This document shows positions 34,265-44,226 of a stretch of 64,000 bases of DNA, one piece after another (the first letter of the stretch is position 1; the number at the start of each line of letters is the position of its first letter). Position numbers and translations under genes: made by a program. The notes under the pieces were generated by a model. That model had not been told where the DNA came from. It did no database searches and was given only the letters and a program-made list of their open reading frames with translations. Source of the DNA: Penicillium oxalicum (taxonomy: Eukaryota > Ascomycota > Eurotiomycetes > Eurotiales > Aspergillaceae); assembly GCF_001723175.1 (NCBI RefSeq), contig NC_064656.1, positions 1,922,001 to 1,986,000 of the forward strand. The letters are read 5' to 3'.

Positions 34265-36140
34265 ATTCCCGGTTGTGCCGTACACCCGGTTGTGCCGTAC
34301 ACCCCATCGAAAATCGCGTCTTCCTACCAACCTACCTAATTCAACCACCTACCATGCCACCAATTCGCTCTGAATCTCGGCAGAAATTGGCCAATCAAGA
34401 GGGCAAGATCCTATTAGCCCTTTCTGATATCAAAAATGGCCGCGTTAAATCTATCCGCGCGGTAGCGAAGCTATACGAAATACCTCACACAACCTTAGCC
34501 GACCGCGCGAAAGGTGTACTTGCACGCGTTAAATCTCGCCTATCTCGCCTGAAATTAACCTAATTAGAAGAGGATTCGCTTACTGAATGGATACTCTCTA
34601 TGGATTCACGCGGTGTATCCCCTAGACCGGCTACCGTGGGAGTAATAGCCAATATCCTACTTGCTGCGCGCGGTAGCTACCCTCCGCCTACTATTGGAAA
34701 GAATTGGCCATCAACCTTTATTAACCGCCGTCCTGAGCTTCGTACACGCTTCTCGCGAAGATACGATTACTAAAGGGCACTAAACGAAGATCCGAAATCG
34801 ATTCGGCAGTGGTTCGCGACTGTACAAAGTGTGATTGACGAGAACGGTATACAACCGGAGGATATCTACAACTTTGATGAGACAGGCTTTGCAATAGGCC
34901 TTATATCTTCGCAGAAAGTAGTTACAAGGGCTGAATACTACGGTCGGAGATCTCTTCTACAACCAGGAAATCGCGAATAGATTACTACGATCGAAGCAAT
35001 CTGCGCAGATGGCTATTTACTTCCGCTATGTATAGTCTTCAGAGGCAAAGTGGCTATTGCAGGATGGTTTGACGAAAACCTACCGAAAGACTAGCGAATC
35101 GAGGTCTTAAAGAATGGCTGGACTACCGATGAGATTGGCCTACGCTGGCTAGAAAAGCACTTTATCCCATACACGAATTCGCGCGTACGAGGTCGGTTTC
35201 GGCTATTAATTCTTGACGGTTATGGTAGCTACCTTACACCCTAATTCGACCGAATCTGTACAGAAAACGATATTATATTACTTTGTATGCCTGCGTATTT
35301 ATCGTATCTACTATAACCTCTAGATGTTGGGTGTTTTGCAGTGGTTAAGCGTGCGTACGGTCGCTTCGTTAGCGATCTTGCGCGCAGAGGATATAACTAT
35401 ATCGATAAGCACGATTTCTTAGTAGATTACTAGTACGCGCGGCTAGAAGCCTTCTAATTAACCAATCCTACTATCAAAAACAGCTTTATAGCTAGTGGTC
35501 TAGTACTATTAGATAGCGAGAGAGTGCTTAACAAGCTTAATATCTCTCTATGAATACCGACACTACTAAGCAGCCGGCTAAGTAGCAGATCTAGCGAATT
35601 TATACCATAAACGCCTAGAACCGCTACTTAGCTATTTAAGTAAGCTTCTTTGTTAAAAGATCTACTAAAGCGACGGTTAAATAGCCCTCCGAGCCTATCA
35701 AAAGAGATGTTAGACTAGTTAATCAAGGGGTGCGCTCTAGCGCTATATAGCGGCGCTTTACTAGCAGAGGATATCACGAATCTACGTATGGCGAATGAGA
35801 AGATAGTCAAAAAGCGCAATCGGTCAACTAAGAGGATACCCTGCGCAGAGGGTTTAACTATTGAAGAGGCTATATAGCTAGCTAAGCAGCTAAACTAGCC
35901 AGAGGAAGATGATAGGGTAGATTCGCATGCAGAGGTTGAATTGCCTAGTCAGCCAATTATACTAGCAAAGAGGGCACCGCCTAGGTGTAGTAGGTGCAGG
36001 GAGATTGGCCACAGGATTAATACATGTAAAAATCGCTATATCTAGTTAAATTGATCGGTTTTGGTTGAGATAATCGATTTTGAAGTGTTCCACTGGGGAA
36101 AAGTGTACGGCACAACCGGGTGTACGGCACAACCGGGAAT
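34265..36140 (+). mobile_element. Fot1/pogo-type DNA transposon nested in Gypsy-2
   Basis: This 1,876-bp element has terminal inverted repeats ATTCCCGGTTGTGCCG... and the matching ...CGGCACAACCGGGAAT, flanked by TA on both sides (34263-34264 and 36141-36142). Each end holds two tandem copies of a 17-bp unit CCCGGTTGTGCCGTACA. Length, TA target and the DDE transposase inside agree with the Fot1/pogo branch of Tc1/mariner. It keeps more CpA and TpG than the surrounding Gypsy-2, so it came in after most of that element's mutation, and was then itself mildly mutated. Confidence 0.93.
34354..36054 (+). pseudogene. Fot1-like DDE transposase, broken by in-frame stops
   Basis: One continuous frame runs from ATG 34354 to a TGA at 36054. 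It starts MPPIRSESRQKLANQEGKI with a helix-turn-helix (RAVAKLYEIPHTTLADR) and a CENP-B-type second domain. The DDE domain shows NFDETGF, LILDGYGSYLT and LDVGCFAVVKRAYG. The C-terminal zinc-knuckle-like tail reads CSRCREIGHRINTC. At least ten in-frame TAA/TAG/TGA codons occur, most where related proteins have Gln, Trp or Arg (CAA/CAG-to-TAA/TAG changes). The protein is therefore not made, and the family assignment rests on the motif order. Confidence 0.88.
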
Positions 36141-36359
36141 TACGTTAACGCATAGCGTAACCGCCTAAGTTCGGCTACCCGCCTTCCTTCTAACTACGCA
36201 ATCGAATCGACAACACGAACGTCTAAACTACTAATCCTACCTCTAATCAATCACCCGCTAGGTTCTGCCCTCGTCCTAAGGAACCTAGACAGCTAGTAAT
36301 AATAAGACGTACTAGGTCTAATAACTCCTGATATTAACTACCCCTGCGTCGGTCACTAA

Positions 36360-36644
36360 TAAAAGGCGAAGTCTTAATAACGGCTCTACGCCAAGAAACC
36401 CTACGCCTCGGACAAACCCTCGAGGTCAGGGGATAGAATTACAAGAAACAGCTCCACAAAAAGAACGCATCAACAAATAGAATTGATAGAAAGGATGATG
36501 AAAAGACTAAGATCGGCAGGCTACTAAAGCGGGGTTCACTTCCCGGTGTTACCGCCCTCGTTAGTCAGCGGTCACCTGGTCCTATAATCCTGCCGAATAC
36601 ATACGAATACATAAAACAAACGCAAAACCGCTCCTGCCGTCACA
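36360..36644 (-). repeat. Gypsy-2 LTR (5' LTR)
   Basis: This 285-bp copy starts TAAAAGGCGAAG and ends CCGTCACA, followed by ACGG at 36645-36648. It retains more C/G than the 26106 copy, especially at its right end. It is 5' because GACGCAGGGG, the probable primer-binding site, adjoins it on the minus strand. Confidence 0.92.
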
Positions 36645-36648
36645 ACGG

Positions 36649-39600
36649 CGGGTTGAACCATCACTATGTGTGGAAAATTTCCGAGTGTACTCCACCGATG
36701 TCCGGCGGAACATCGGTAGTCAAATATGGAGTGCGGCACGGATGTACACTCGACTTCGAGAATCTCTACACTTCACGAGTTGACCCCTGATATCCACTTA
36801 AGAGTGTAGTTCATACTGTTCTTTCTGTAAAGCGAGAGGATATTGGCTCCTGCATCATGATCTCCTTGTTCCGTTCCGATCAAACGTGCGGCTAGTCGCG
36901 GTTTCTCATGGTCTCTGTTGTGGCTTAAAGCCGTTAGACAGCTGGAGAGTCCACTTTGAAAGTGTGAATGTGTTTCACCCTGATAGAGATAGCCGTCTGG
37001 AGCTATACTGTATGTCCGCGCTACTCGATGTCTACTTCAGCAGATTATGTCCTTTAGAGGCGACGGCACTAACTCGTTCCAGCTCCTCGCCATCCCGAGG
37101 TACCAAGCTTGGTTAAAGCATTTTCAGCTATAGATGCGAAGCCGTTAAGTTGGGATAGAGAATCAATTAGTAGCACCTGCCCGTTCGGGATAGCCCTATA
37201 GCCTTGACTGGATCAGGGTTATCAAAGTAAAACTATAAAATACCGAACGTAGACAAGGGGTTTCATAGTCACACTTAACTTTATTATCATTATTATTATT
37301 ATTATTATTATCATTATTATCATTATTCATTCGTTCACGGATCTGTCAGGCCTAAAGCCCGACTTCCCGGAAGGGCATTATCTGAGATCGGAGCTCGTCC
37401 TTGGGTCGCCGTGGTCAGCCGCTCCCATGTCATCTATTCATTATACCTCTTGCGTACATTCTGCAGTTCCAGGAAAAGAGTCCCAACTGTGCTCGCGAGC
37501 TGTCACGGGTAGTTCAAGCCCGCGTTGTGTCCTTCACACTCCTAAGCTGGCCATGGAGTCGTGTTTGCTTCATGAATTCAACCGTCTTCGTAGCATGAAC
37601 AGCGTGTCCTAGGATTTCGTAGTCACACCGGACGGTCCTTTGACAAGGTTACGCACAGTATTCAAACTGTAACATTAATTTCAATCCAGATCTCTCCGAA
37701 CGGACCCACAAGCAGCTGGTCAATGCTGTGCCATTCGAGAAGAAGTTGAAGCAAATCAGATTTGAAAACAATCAGATCCATCTGGTCTCCAAATTCTTCC
37801 GGCTTGGCAGCCAAATTTTCACACGGTAATAAATCTTATTCTTGGAGTCAAATCTAAATTTACCAGACAAAATGTCACAGCATGGTCTGCGGTCGCAATT
37901 TACGAGACAACAAGGGACTTAGTTTAGAATTGCTTGCACCTTGAATAAGAGGTCCAGCGCGAGACCCACTGCTTCTATCCCATAGGAGTCTACCCAGGCA
38001 TAGATGTCTTAGCCCCGTTGCGGCTTTATTTCAGATGATCATTAGCACCATTAGGCTAGACCATCAACCATCGTCCTGATTCTTAGTGTCCCTGGGACGT
38101 CAAGTCCCACGCGCGAAATTACCTGTTTCTCTAGACATCCGCAGGAATGCGTACGGCAACCTTCGTATTCCACTGCACGGCCAACGATATCCCCTTATTC
38201 AACACACACTTGATTGCAATAATTCATTTTCCCTCTCGCTCTTCGGTATTCTTTTTTCCTCAGTTTAGAGCGAGGCTGATCTCAGAGAGCAAGCTCTATA
38301 TATCGGTCCTTCACCTATTAAGGACATCTTTGCGGTTCGCTTCGATGACTTTAACAAAGATTATCGCGCCCCTGTTACTGTTTGCGATAGCTGTTCAAGA
38401 GTATGCAAAAATTTAGAATGGCAGAACCTGGCGCAAATGTTAGCGGAGACAACTTGCTTTCCTATAGGCAAATTCAAGTCATTACAAAGCGAAAATCTGT
38501 CGCACTCTTATTTCTTGCGGGCCTTGCTGCTCTTCCTCTTTCTGTCTTCTGCATGTTTGTCTTAATTCCTCGCAGACCGCGAATTCGATTGTTCCTCTCT
38601 CTCTTAATTCCTGTTCGTAGGCCTAGCTTGCTCATCGACGCATATCAGGCGGCCTTTTTTTAGTGAAATATGCCAATCCGTACGTCTTGCTTGAAGTTCT
38701 TTTGACCGATGAATACTTGCTTGGGCAGGAAGTAGCCTCCGCGGGAATTTTTCCATTTTTGTTATTTACAATGTTCTCTCCCGATCACCATCATCGGCTT
38801 TGTCGAGTCCACGTTACTCACCGGAGGACCATAGGATTTATTTCTCTACATCCGAGCAATACTCTCTTTCTTCTTGGCTGCTATTGGGGGATTTCGTACG
38901 ACGTTCTGTCACTACCTACAGGAGATAAACACTTGCCACCAACCTACTATGAATAATCAGATGTCATACACGGACCTCATAATTGAGATGCTCGCCTTCA
39001 AGAATACTCTACATATGCAAGGCTCATCCAGCCCAGGAGATAAGATCTGTCCGTTGATCTGCGATGACCTGGCATTAGATTTGCAGACCAACTCGGCTTT
39101 AAAGTCAGCGCGCTAGGGCTCGCCTGCTCCGCCACTCAGCACATTTGACTAGGCATGCTGGAGATTCTGAATTGACTCGGAGTGTTGCGACATAATAATT
39201 GATCCTCTAATCATGAATGCTCATAATTTGAGGGTACGCTGTCTTCGTGCCTCCGTGCCCCCATGCCCATATTGCTGCCCCCCCCCCCGGGCCGCCAGCT
39301 CCAATGGTGTATCACAATTGAATGAAATCTCGAAGAAGGAGGAGAGTTAAAGCTTCACCAGCCGAGAAAGCAAAAAGAGGGGCCTAAGTCACTCATGGAA
39401 TGCACGATTGTTTTTCAAGGAAAGGATTAGGGTTTATGAACAGAATAGAATCGCTTTCTGGTGCAACTTAGAGACGAAGAATTCCTTGCCTGGTCGGGAG
39501 TGTCTGAGCAGTTTGATCTGAGATTCCCGAGAAGAAGTCGGAATTTTGTTCAAGTATACTGAAGCACAATAATCTAGAAACAGCTGGCATAATAGCGGAT

Positions 39601-39929
39601 ATAGGAAATGTCATCTTCATCAACCCATTCCATCCACTAGTTATCTCTCTTTGGCCCAGATCTGGCAGTCCTGGATCGCAGATCTTGACTACATTAGGAG
39701 GTAACGTCCTTTGATAGTCAAAAAGAATCTCCCTCCCAAGGGAATTTACACCGCGTCAAGTTCACGGTTCCGAATATCCCATTACAATTTCGTGTTAGTG
39801 GCTTGAAGGAACGTTAGGAAAATTCTTCGGTGGTGGGGAGAGGCTCTTCTGGCGACGCCCCCAGGGTAGGGTGGTCTGCTAAAGAGCTTGACTTCTAGTT
39901 CAACACGGATGACCATGCAACATGAATAT
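36649..39929. other. Gene-poor region after Gypsy-2, no gene supported
   Basis: About 3.3 kb of ordinary composition. It has an ATT/ATC microsatellite at 37279-37330 and an 11-C run at 39278-39288. Several overlapping hydrophobic frames lie at 38147-38956. One, from 38346 (MTLTKIIAPLLLFAIAV), looks like a signal peptide, but I could not extend it into a convincing spliced gene. No repeat matching the rest of the window was found. Confidence 0.45.
37279..37330. repeat. ATT/ATC trinucleotide microsatellite
   Basis: A run of about 17 ATT and ATC triplets, mostly ATT. It lies outside any supported gene. Confidence 0.85.
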
Positions 39930-41417
39930 TTATCTCAAAGAAAACGAACGTGACTGAATTCCGTCATGCTCTATCCCGAACCTATCTAGAATGTGCTTGA
40001 AACGTTCGTCGTGAATATGCTCTCTCGGCATATTCGCCTTCCAGCTTTGCCATTTTGTGTCCTCGTCGGCACTCAATACAGTCCAGATACCTCAAATAGG
40101 AGGTAAATTCTCCTCCCAAAAGAGATCAACGTCAAGTCCAAAGAAGAATCGTCGTACTCTTTCATCCCTGCTCATAATGCCAGCCAAGCTGGTCGCGCCC
40201 TTAGCATCCAGGGAGCGAGCCAATGCAAGATTATGAATAGTCAAAGACGACCTGCCATTGTAGATACCGTCCATTTCCGCTGTAGCTAAAGACGGCCCAG
40301 AAGCTTAATCAGCAGGGACGACTCGAGCCGTTTGCCAATATATGATTCCTATAGTGTTCAACTTATCATCCACCATCAGGTGATCCCCCTTGTCGTCCCA
40401 ATGTTTGAGGCAGAACTGTTCCGTAGCTTCCAATGAAATCTCTGCTGGCTTCGCTGCGAGGACCTGCACCTGAGATTTCAGATATGAGAACACTCTATAA
40501 GCATTGACGCGAAAAGACGTGAAAAGTTGGCCGTTGGTAATTAGGGCCATGTTTTGCTCCACAAATGCAGTATAGTAATCGTTCGATGTATTGAACGGCC
40601 CGCATGGGCTCAGAACAAGAAATTTGTCACTCGCAATCGCGGAGACTATTGACTCGAATGGTGAAGGGCTCGGTAGAAGAGACCCAGCCTGAGAAAATGG
40701 ATGGCTTTTGAGTCCAATAAGAATATCTGCCAAGCTGTTCCAAATTCTTTCTTTGTCCTTGTCATCTGCGAAGCGCTTCCCGCGCGGGTCTTGCAAGGTC
40801 CAAGTCTTGCCAGGTATTCCTTCTATGACTAAATAGCTCACGGCCAACTAGTTGTTACTGTCGCAACTGATGCCATAGTCGAAGGCACGAGGAGCCGGCA
40901 CTTGAGTAGTCTCGAGGAATTTGAGAGTTGCGTATTTGCTCCTGACCAGGTAGTTGGCGAGTGATTGGGGGATACTGCTATTCATTCGAGGAACTCGAAT
41001 AAGCCGAACAGAGCCATTATCAGTGAAGCGAATACGAGCGTGATAGTTCCCACAGCCCATAAATAATTCGCGACCCAAGGCTGGTGGGTGCTCAATATCG
41101 CATTTGATACCGCCATTTAGTGCTGATGCGCGCTTGCAAACAGCCTTATCATTGACTTTTCGCGCGAGTATTTTGCACTTCAAATTGTACTTTGTCTTCG
41201 AACAAGTCATATTTAAGGGGCTAGAGCTATCAGAGCCAATCCATATACAGGTATTAGAAAGACGTACCTTGTCATCATGCATATGGAATAGTAGGCGGCG
41301 ATGGGTTAAGTGAGGTCGACAACTGCATCGCCCACAGAGACCAAGACCTCGAGCACTTGGTAGAACATTGCCCGCAAAATTACAAGTACCTAAAAACCTA
41401 TCAGGCATCGAGGTCAT
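39930..41417 (-). pseudogene. Broken phosphotransferase (APH-like kinase family) gene
   Basis: On the minus strand one frame runs from ATG 41417 to a TAA at 39930. It is crossed by three stops: after DSNN (40848-40850), after VVPAD (40305-40307) and after LPPI (40092-40094). On both sides the protein continues in the same frame. A probable 72-nt intron, 41267-41196, lies after HMHDDK. Sequence such as KYATLKFLETTQVPAPRAFDYG, SYLVIEGIPGKTW and FVEQNMALI matches the fungal 'phosphotransferase enzyme family' proteins. The metal-binding IIDW motif is changed to IIYW. Two stops fit CAG-to-TAG and CGA-to-TGA changes. Absence of a frameshift suggests recent loss. Stop read-through is an unlikely alternative. 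Confidence 0.8.
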
Positions 41418-42024
41418 GGCGAACTAGTTGAGTAAGTAATGTTGTGCGGAGGGGGCGGTTGAGCGGGGGCCACTTTACAAGGTACCATTGTAATCTAAAT
41501 AGCGGGCCACCGGAGACTGGAACATAATACACCAACGATCACCTATAAAGTAATATTGTCGAGATATGATCCGGGCTCAATATCTAGGAGACGCGTGTTT
41601 CTGAAAGGGGGAAGGTGCATGAAACTTATACAGAAAAAAAACTAAATCCTCCCTTCCTCGATCAAGTCTCACCTAGTCCTCTAACAGTATCCCTACTCTC
41701 CCAGGGTAGGACGTTGCGAGTATTGATTGTCTTCCTTTGAAATAGTGGTCGTAATCCCAGTCTTTCAACTGCCACTGGGTACCTGTCGAAAGTAGTTTTT
41801 TACCTGTCCACAGACGCTGGAACCAACACAGAACCAGGACAGAGGGCAAGATACGGAAGTTTGGCACAAACAAACACAATATACGATATGCACTGCTGGT
41901 CTGAATCTTTAAATTGGTATCTGCATATTGGCTTGGGTAGGTTCAAAGTCCAGATTTCTCCGATACTAACGGGCTGCATAAAAACGAGAGCCGGCTAGAA
42001 CCCAGTCATTATATTTCAAAGAGC
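41418..42024. other. Intergenic, no gene supported
   Basis: About 600 bases between the APH pseudogene and the solo LTR. Short minus frames (41673-41879) show no recognisable domain. Confidence 0.5.
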
Positions 42025-42201
42025 TGAGAGAGTTTGCCCTCTTCGGATGTTTGCCAGCTCAACCGTCAAGTGTCTTGAGCATCTTTCTCCTCGTGCAAGT
42101 TTTTTCCCTCTTCCTTGTCTCGTTCCTCCCTCCCAGACTCCTCTAATTCAGATACCTTGCTTCTAGATTACTTCCTTGCCATTAGATCTGCAGGTCTGTC
42201 A
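42025..42201 (+). repeat. Divergent Copia solo LTR
   Basis: This 177-bp sequence starts TGAGAGAGTTTGCCCTCT and ends GGTCTGTCA, colinear with the Copia LTR at 15154-15338 but with many differences (for example CAGCTCAACCGTCAAG where the other has CTAGGCCTAGCAGCGG). The flanks agagc and aaaga do not repeat, so the target duplication is lost or never existed. No internal Copia sequence lies on either side. It is an older or different subfamily member. Confidence 0.78.
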
Positions 42202-43239
42202 AAAGATGATAGCGTAGTATAAAAGGTATAAATATACGTAAATAAGGATAAGTTGCCTAGATCGTGACGTCCTCTCCGAATCTTCTAACAGAGACCACCC
42301 TTTTGTGATCATTCCTTCTATTGAACCTTCCTATCCCTTCCATGCCTTCTTTCTGCTACGTACAACCGAATCCCCAACTACAATCTATATTAATATCAAA
42401 TATTTAGTATCGCTACTATTGATGAAGTATTTTAGTATATATTTAGGGGTTAGTATATCTAGGAGCTCATCTAGATTAATTCCAGAAATGCATAGATAAT
42501 CTTACGAACTGTCGGATGTTTATATTGGAGCGAGCATACTATTATATCCTTGTTATTAGTCAGCTAGATGACTAGTAGAAAGATTTTAGTATTGCCTTTC
42601 TTTGGTTTTCTATAAGCTTAGTAGCCTATACTAAGATATAACCAGCTCTTCTAGATCTCTATCCCAGCCAGAGCGGAGGGCTTGAATCGAGTATAAAAAG
42701 CTGTAGTTGCGAATTCTTAGGATTAATATAGCCTAGTTAACGATCCGTGGGCTACTCATCAGACAAAAAGCCTATCGTCTACGTACGGAGAAGGGAGAAA
42801 TTTGGCATTGTAGTACATCTGGATATAAGACTAAATTTTCAAGATTTCCAAGTCTTATCTGATCTTCCAAGATGCAGACATCTGGACGTTATATATGTGA
42901 ATCATTAGTGAAATACAGGGGCACGGATCCAAAGTTTGTGCCCTTCGATTTATACAGCCTCTATCTCTAGAGGCAAGTGTTCTTTAAGAAGCCCTATGAG
43001 AATATACATCGTATGCTGGTCGCTAGTAGTGTCGATCTGTGTGATTTGTGATGATAATAGGCTCTGATTTTGTTAGAACCGGTAATAGGAAAAACAAAAG
43101 AGGCAATTGATACATTCTGCATGATTGCCATTAACAGATCACTGCGGACACAGATAAATTTTCATACTGAACCAGTCAGGTTACATCCCAACCAAGTGGC
43201 GTCACAATGAAACAGCACGGTGACACAGGAATATCAAGC
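42202..43239. other. Intergenic, AT-rich, no gene supported
   Basis: About 1 kb downstream of the LTR. The part from 42200 to 42760 is TpA-rich like the mutated repeats and may be old element sequence. The rest leads into the 3' end of the CDH-like gene. Confidence 0.45.
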
Positions 43240-44103
43240 TCAACAATTTTGCAGGAATCTGTGTTCTGCATCACCTCGATCAGCAGTCACGCACGCCCAC
43301 GTGTACCCGTTGGTATCCTTGAGCATTGCAGCCGCCACCTGATAGCTACATACACCCGGCATATTAAGAACAGAATCAATGGCCTTTTCAACCTCATTCC
43401 CGGTGATAGCTGATGTCTTGCTTGGCGCCACCTGACACCACATCTTATTCGGAGCACCATTGGCAAAGATACTGAAGGGGCCGTTCAGTTGAACGGGATT
43501 GAGGGAAAAATACGACTGGTACGATAATTTTGCCAAGGCACTTTGCATATTTGGGTTGACTGGACAGATATGCATATGAACTTGATCCTGAGTCACCGTG
43601 CGAGCCGGATTGATTGCCAGGCCGGTAGTACTCAGGTCTGCGACGGACTGACCGAAGTCCCAAGCAAGGGAGGCAAGACTCGGACTCATTTGTAGGTCCA
43701 GCAGGTTTCGAATTGGCTGATTGGGTGTAGCGAGGTGTTGATTGAGCATCCACCATCCACCGGGATTACTTTCAGTACAGTGACTCGGATTCTGTAAGCA
43801 CTGGCACAGAGAGTGTAGCCACACTCCGCAGGTATCGCAGTCACTGTTCGAGGTGTATGTGCAATCGCCATTGCAATTTGCGAGGGAGAAGCCTGCTGGT
43901 TCCGATCCGCAACTTCCACTGACCGTGCATCTATTGTTGCAATGCGAAGCACTTGTAGAAGTTGTAAAATCTCGGCACTGACAGTTTCCAACATTGTTGT
44001 CGAAAATCTCCTTACTGGTGCAAATGGATTGGCTGAAGACGTTTGCAACCATAAAGAAGTACGAGAAGATCAGGATACGGGCCACATGTTTCTGGAAATG
44101 CAT
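43240..44103 (-). CDS. Secreted Cys-rich protein with CDP-diacylglycerol pyrophosphatase (CDH)-like domain
   Basis: An intronless 287-residue protein. Residues 1-25 form a signal peptide (ILIFSYFFMVANVFSQS). Residues 26 to about 110 are rich in cysteine (CNNRCTVSGSCGSEP, CNGDCTYTSNSDCDTCG, CQCLQ), a probably disulphide-bonded segment. The remainder, from about NPGGWWMLNQH, resembles the CDH family (PF02611 type). It has TQDQVHMHICPVN with the His-x-His core of that HIT-like fold, and the following LSYQSYFSLNPVQ. Bacterial CDH enzymes cleave CDP-diacylglycerol to phosphatidate and CMP; here the protein is predicted to be exported, so its substrate is unknown. The family match is from memory of motifs and should be treated as probable. 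A TATA box lies about 115 bases upstream. Confidence 0.72.
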   Translation of the reverse strand: MHFQKHVARILIFSYFFMVANVFSQSICTSKEIFDNNVGNCQCRDFTTSTSASHCNNRCTVSGSCGSEPAGFSLANCNGDCTYTSNSDCDTCGVWLHSLCQCLQNPSHCTESNPGGWWMLNQHLATPNQPIRNLLDLQMSPSLASLAWDFGQSVADLSTTGLAINPARTVTQDQVHMHICPVNPNMQSALAKLSYQSYFSLNPVQLNGPFSIFANGAPNKMWCQVAPSKTSAITGNEVEKAIDSVLNMPGVCSYQVAAAMLKDTNGYTWACVTADRGDAEHRFLQNC

Positions 44104-44216
44104 GGTGCAGGCAAAGTGTGGTATGGTGATGTGTTTTTTTTCTTTCTCCCACTGGGTGTCAAGAAGCCATCAATATACCTGTTGATTGTTGCAACCCAAC
44201 CAAGCAGACGTGTACT

Positions 44217-44226
44217 CTTTTATATA
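44217..44226 (-). promoter_or_regulatory. TATA box of the CDH-like gene
   Basis: The minus strand reads TATATAAAAG, a close match to the TATA consensus. It lies about 115 bases upstream of the start codon at 44103, a normal distance for a fungal gene with a short 5' leader. Confidence 0.55.

Larger units (their letters stand above)
26391..36359 (-). mobile_element. RIP-inactivated Gypsy retrotransposon internal region (Gypsy-2)
   Basis: The minus-strand coding order is a gag region with a zinc knuckle (33013-33060, CYYYSKTGYRVSIC-like), an aspartic protease remnant (31939-32124), reverse transcriptase (about 30300-30870, with YFIDNDIGA) and an integrase ending near 28240. The primer-binding-like GACGCAGGGG lies beside the 5' LTR at about 36340. 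Almost every CpA/TpG is TpA, and many stops interrupt all frames. A Fot1-type transposon is nested at 34265-36140 in the upstream part. With the 4-bp target duplication this is a structurally complete but dead element. Confidence 0.88.

Noticed and set aside
38147..38956. Cluster of overlapping hydrophobic frames, one with a signal-peptide-like start at 38346
   Set aside because: I tried a splice at 38396-38461, but the joined frame ends soon after and resembles no protein; hydrophobic chance frames are common in T-rich DNA.
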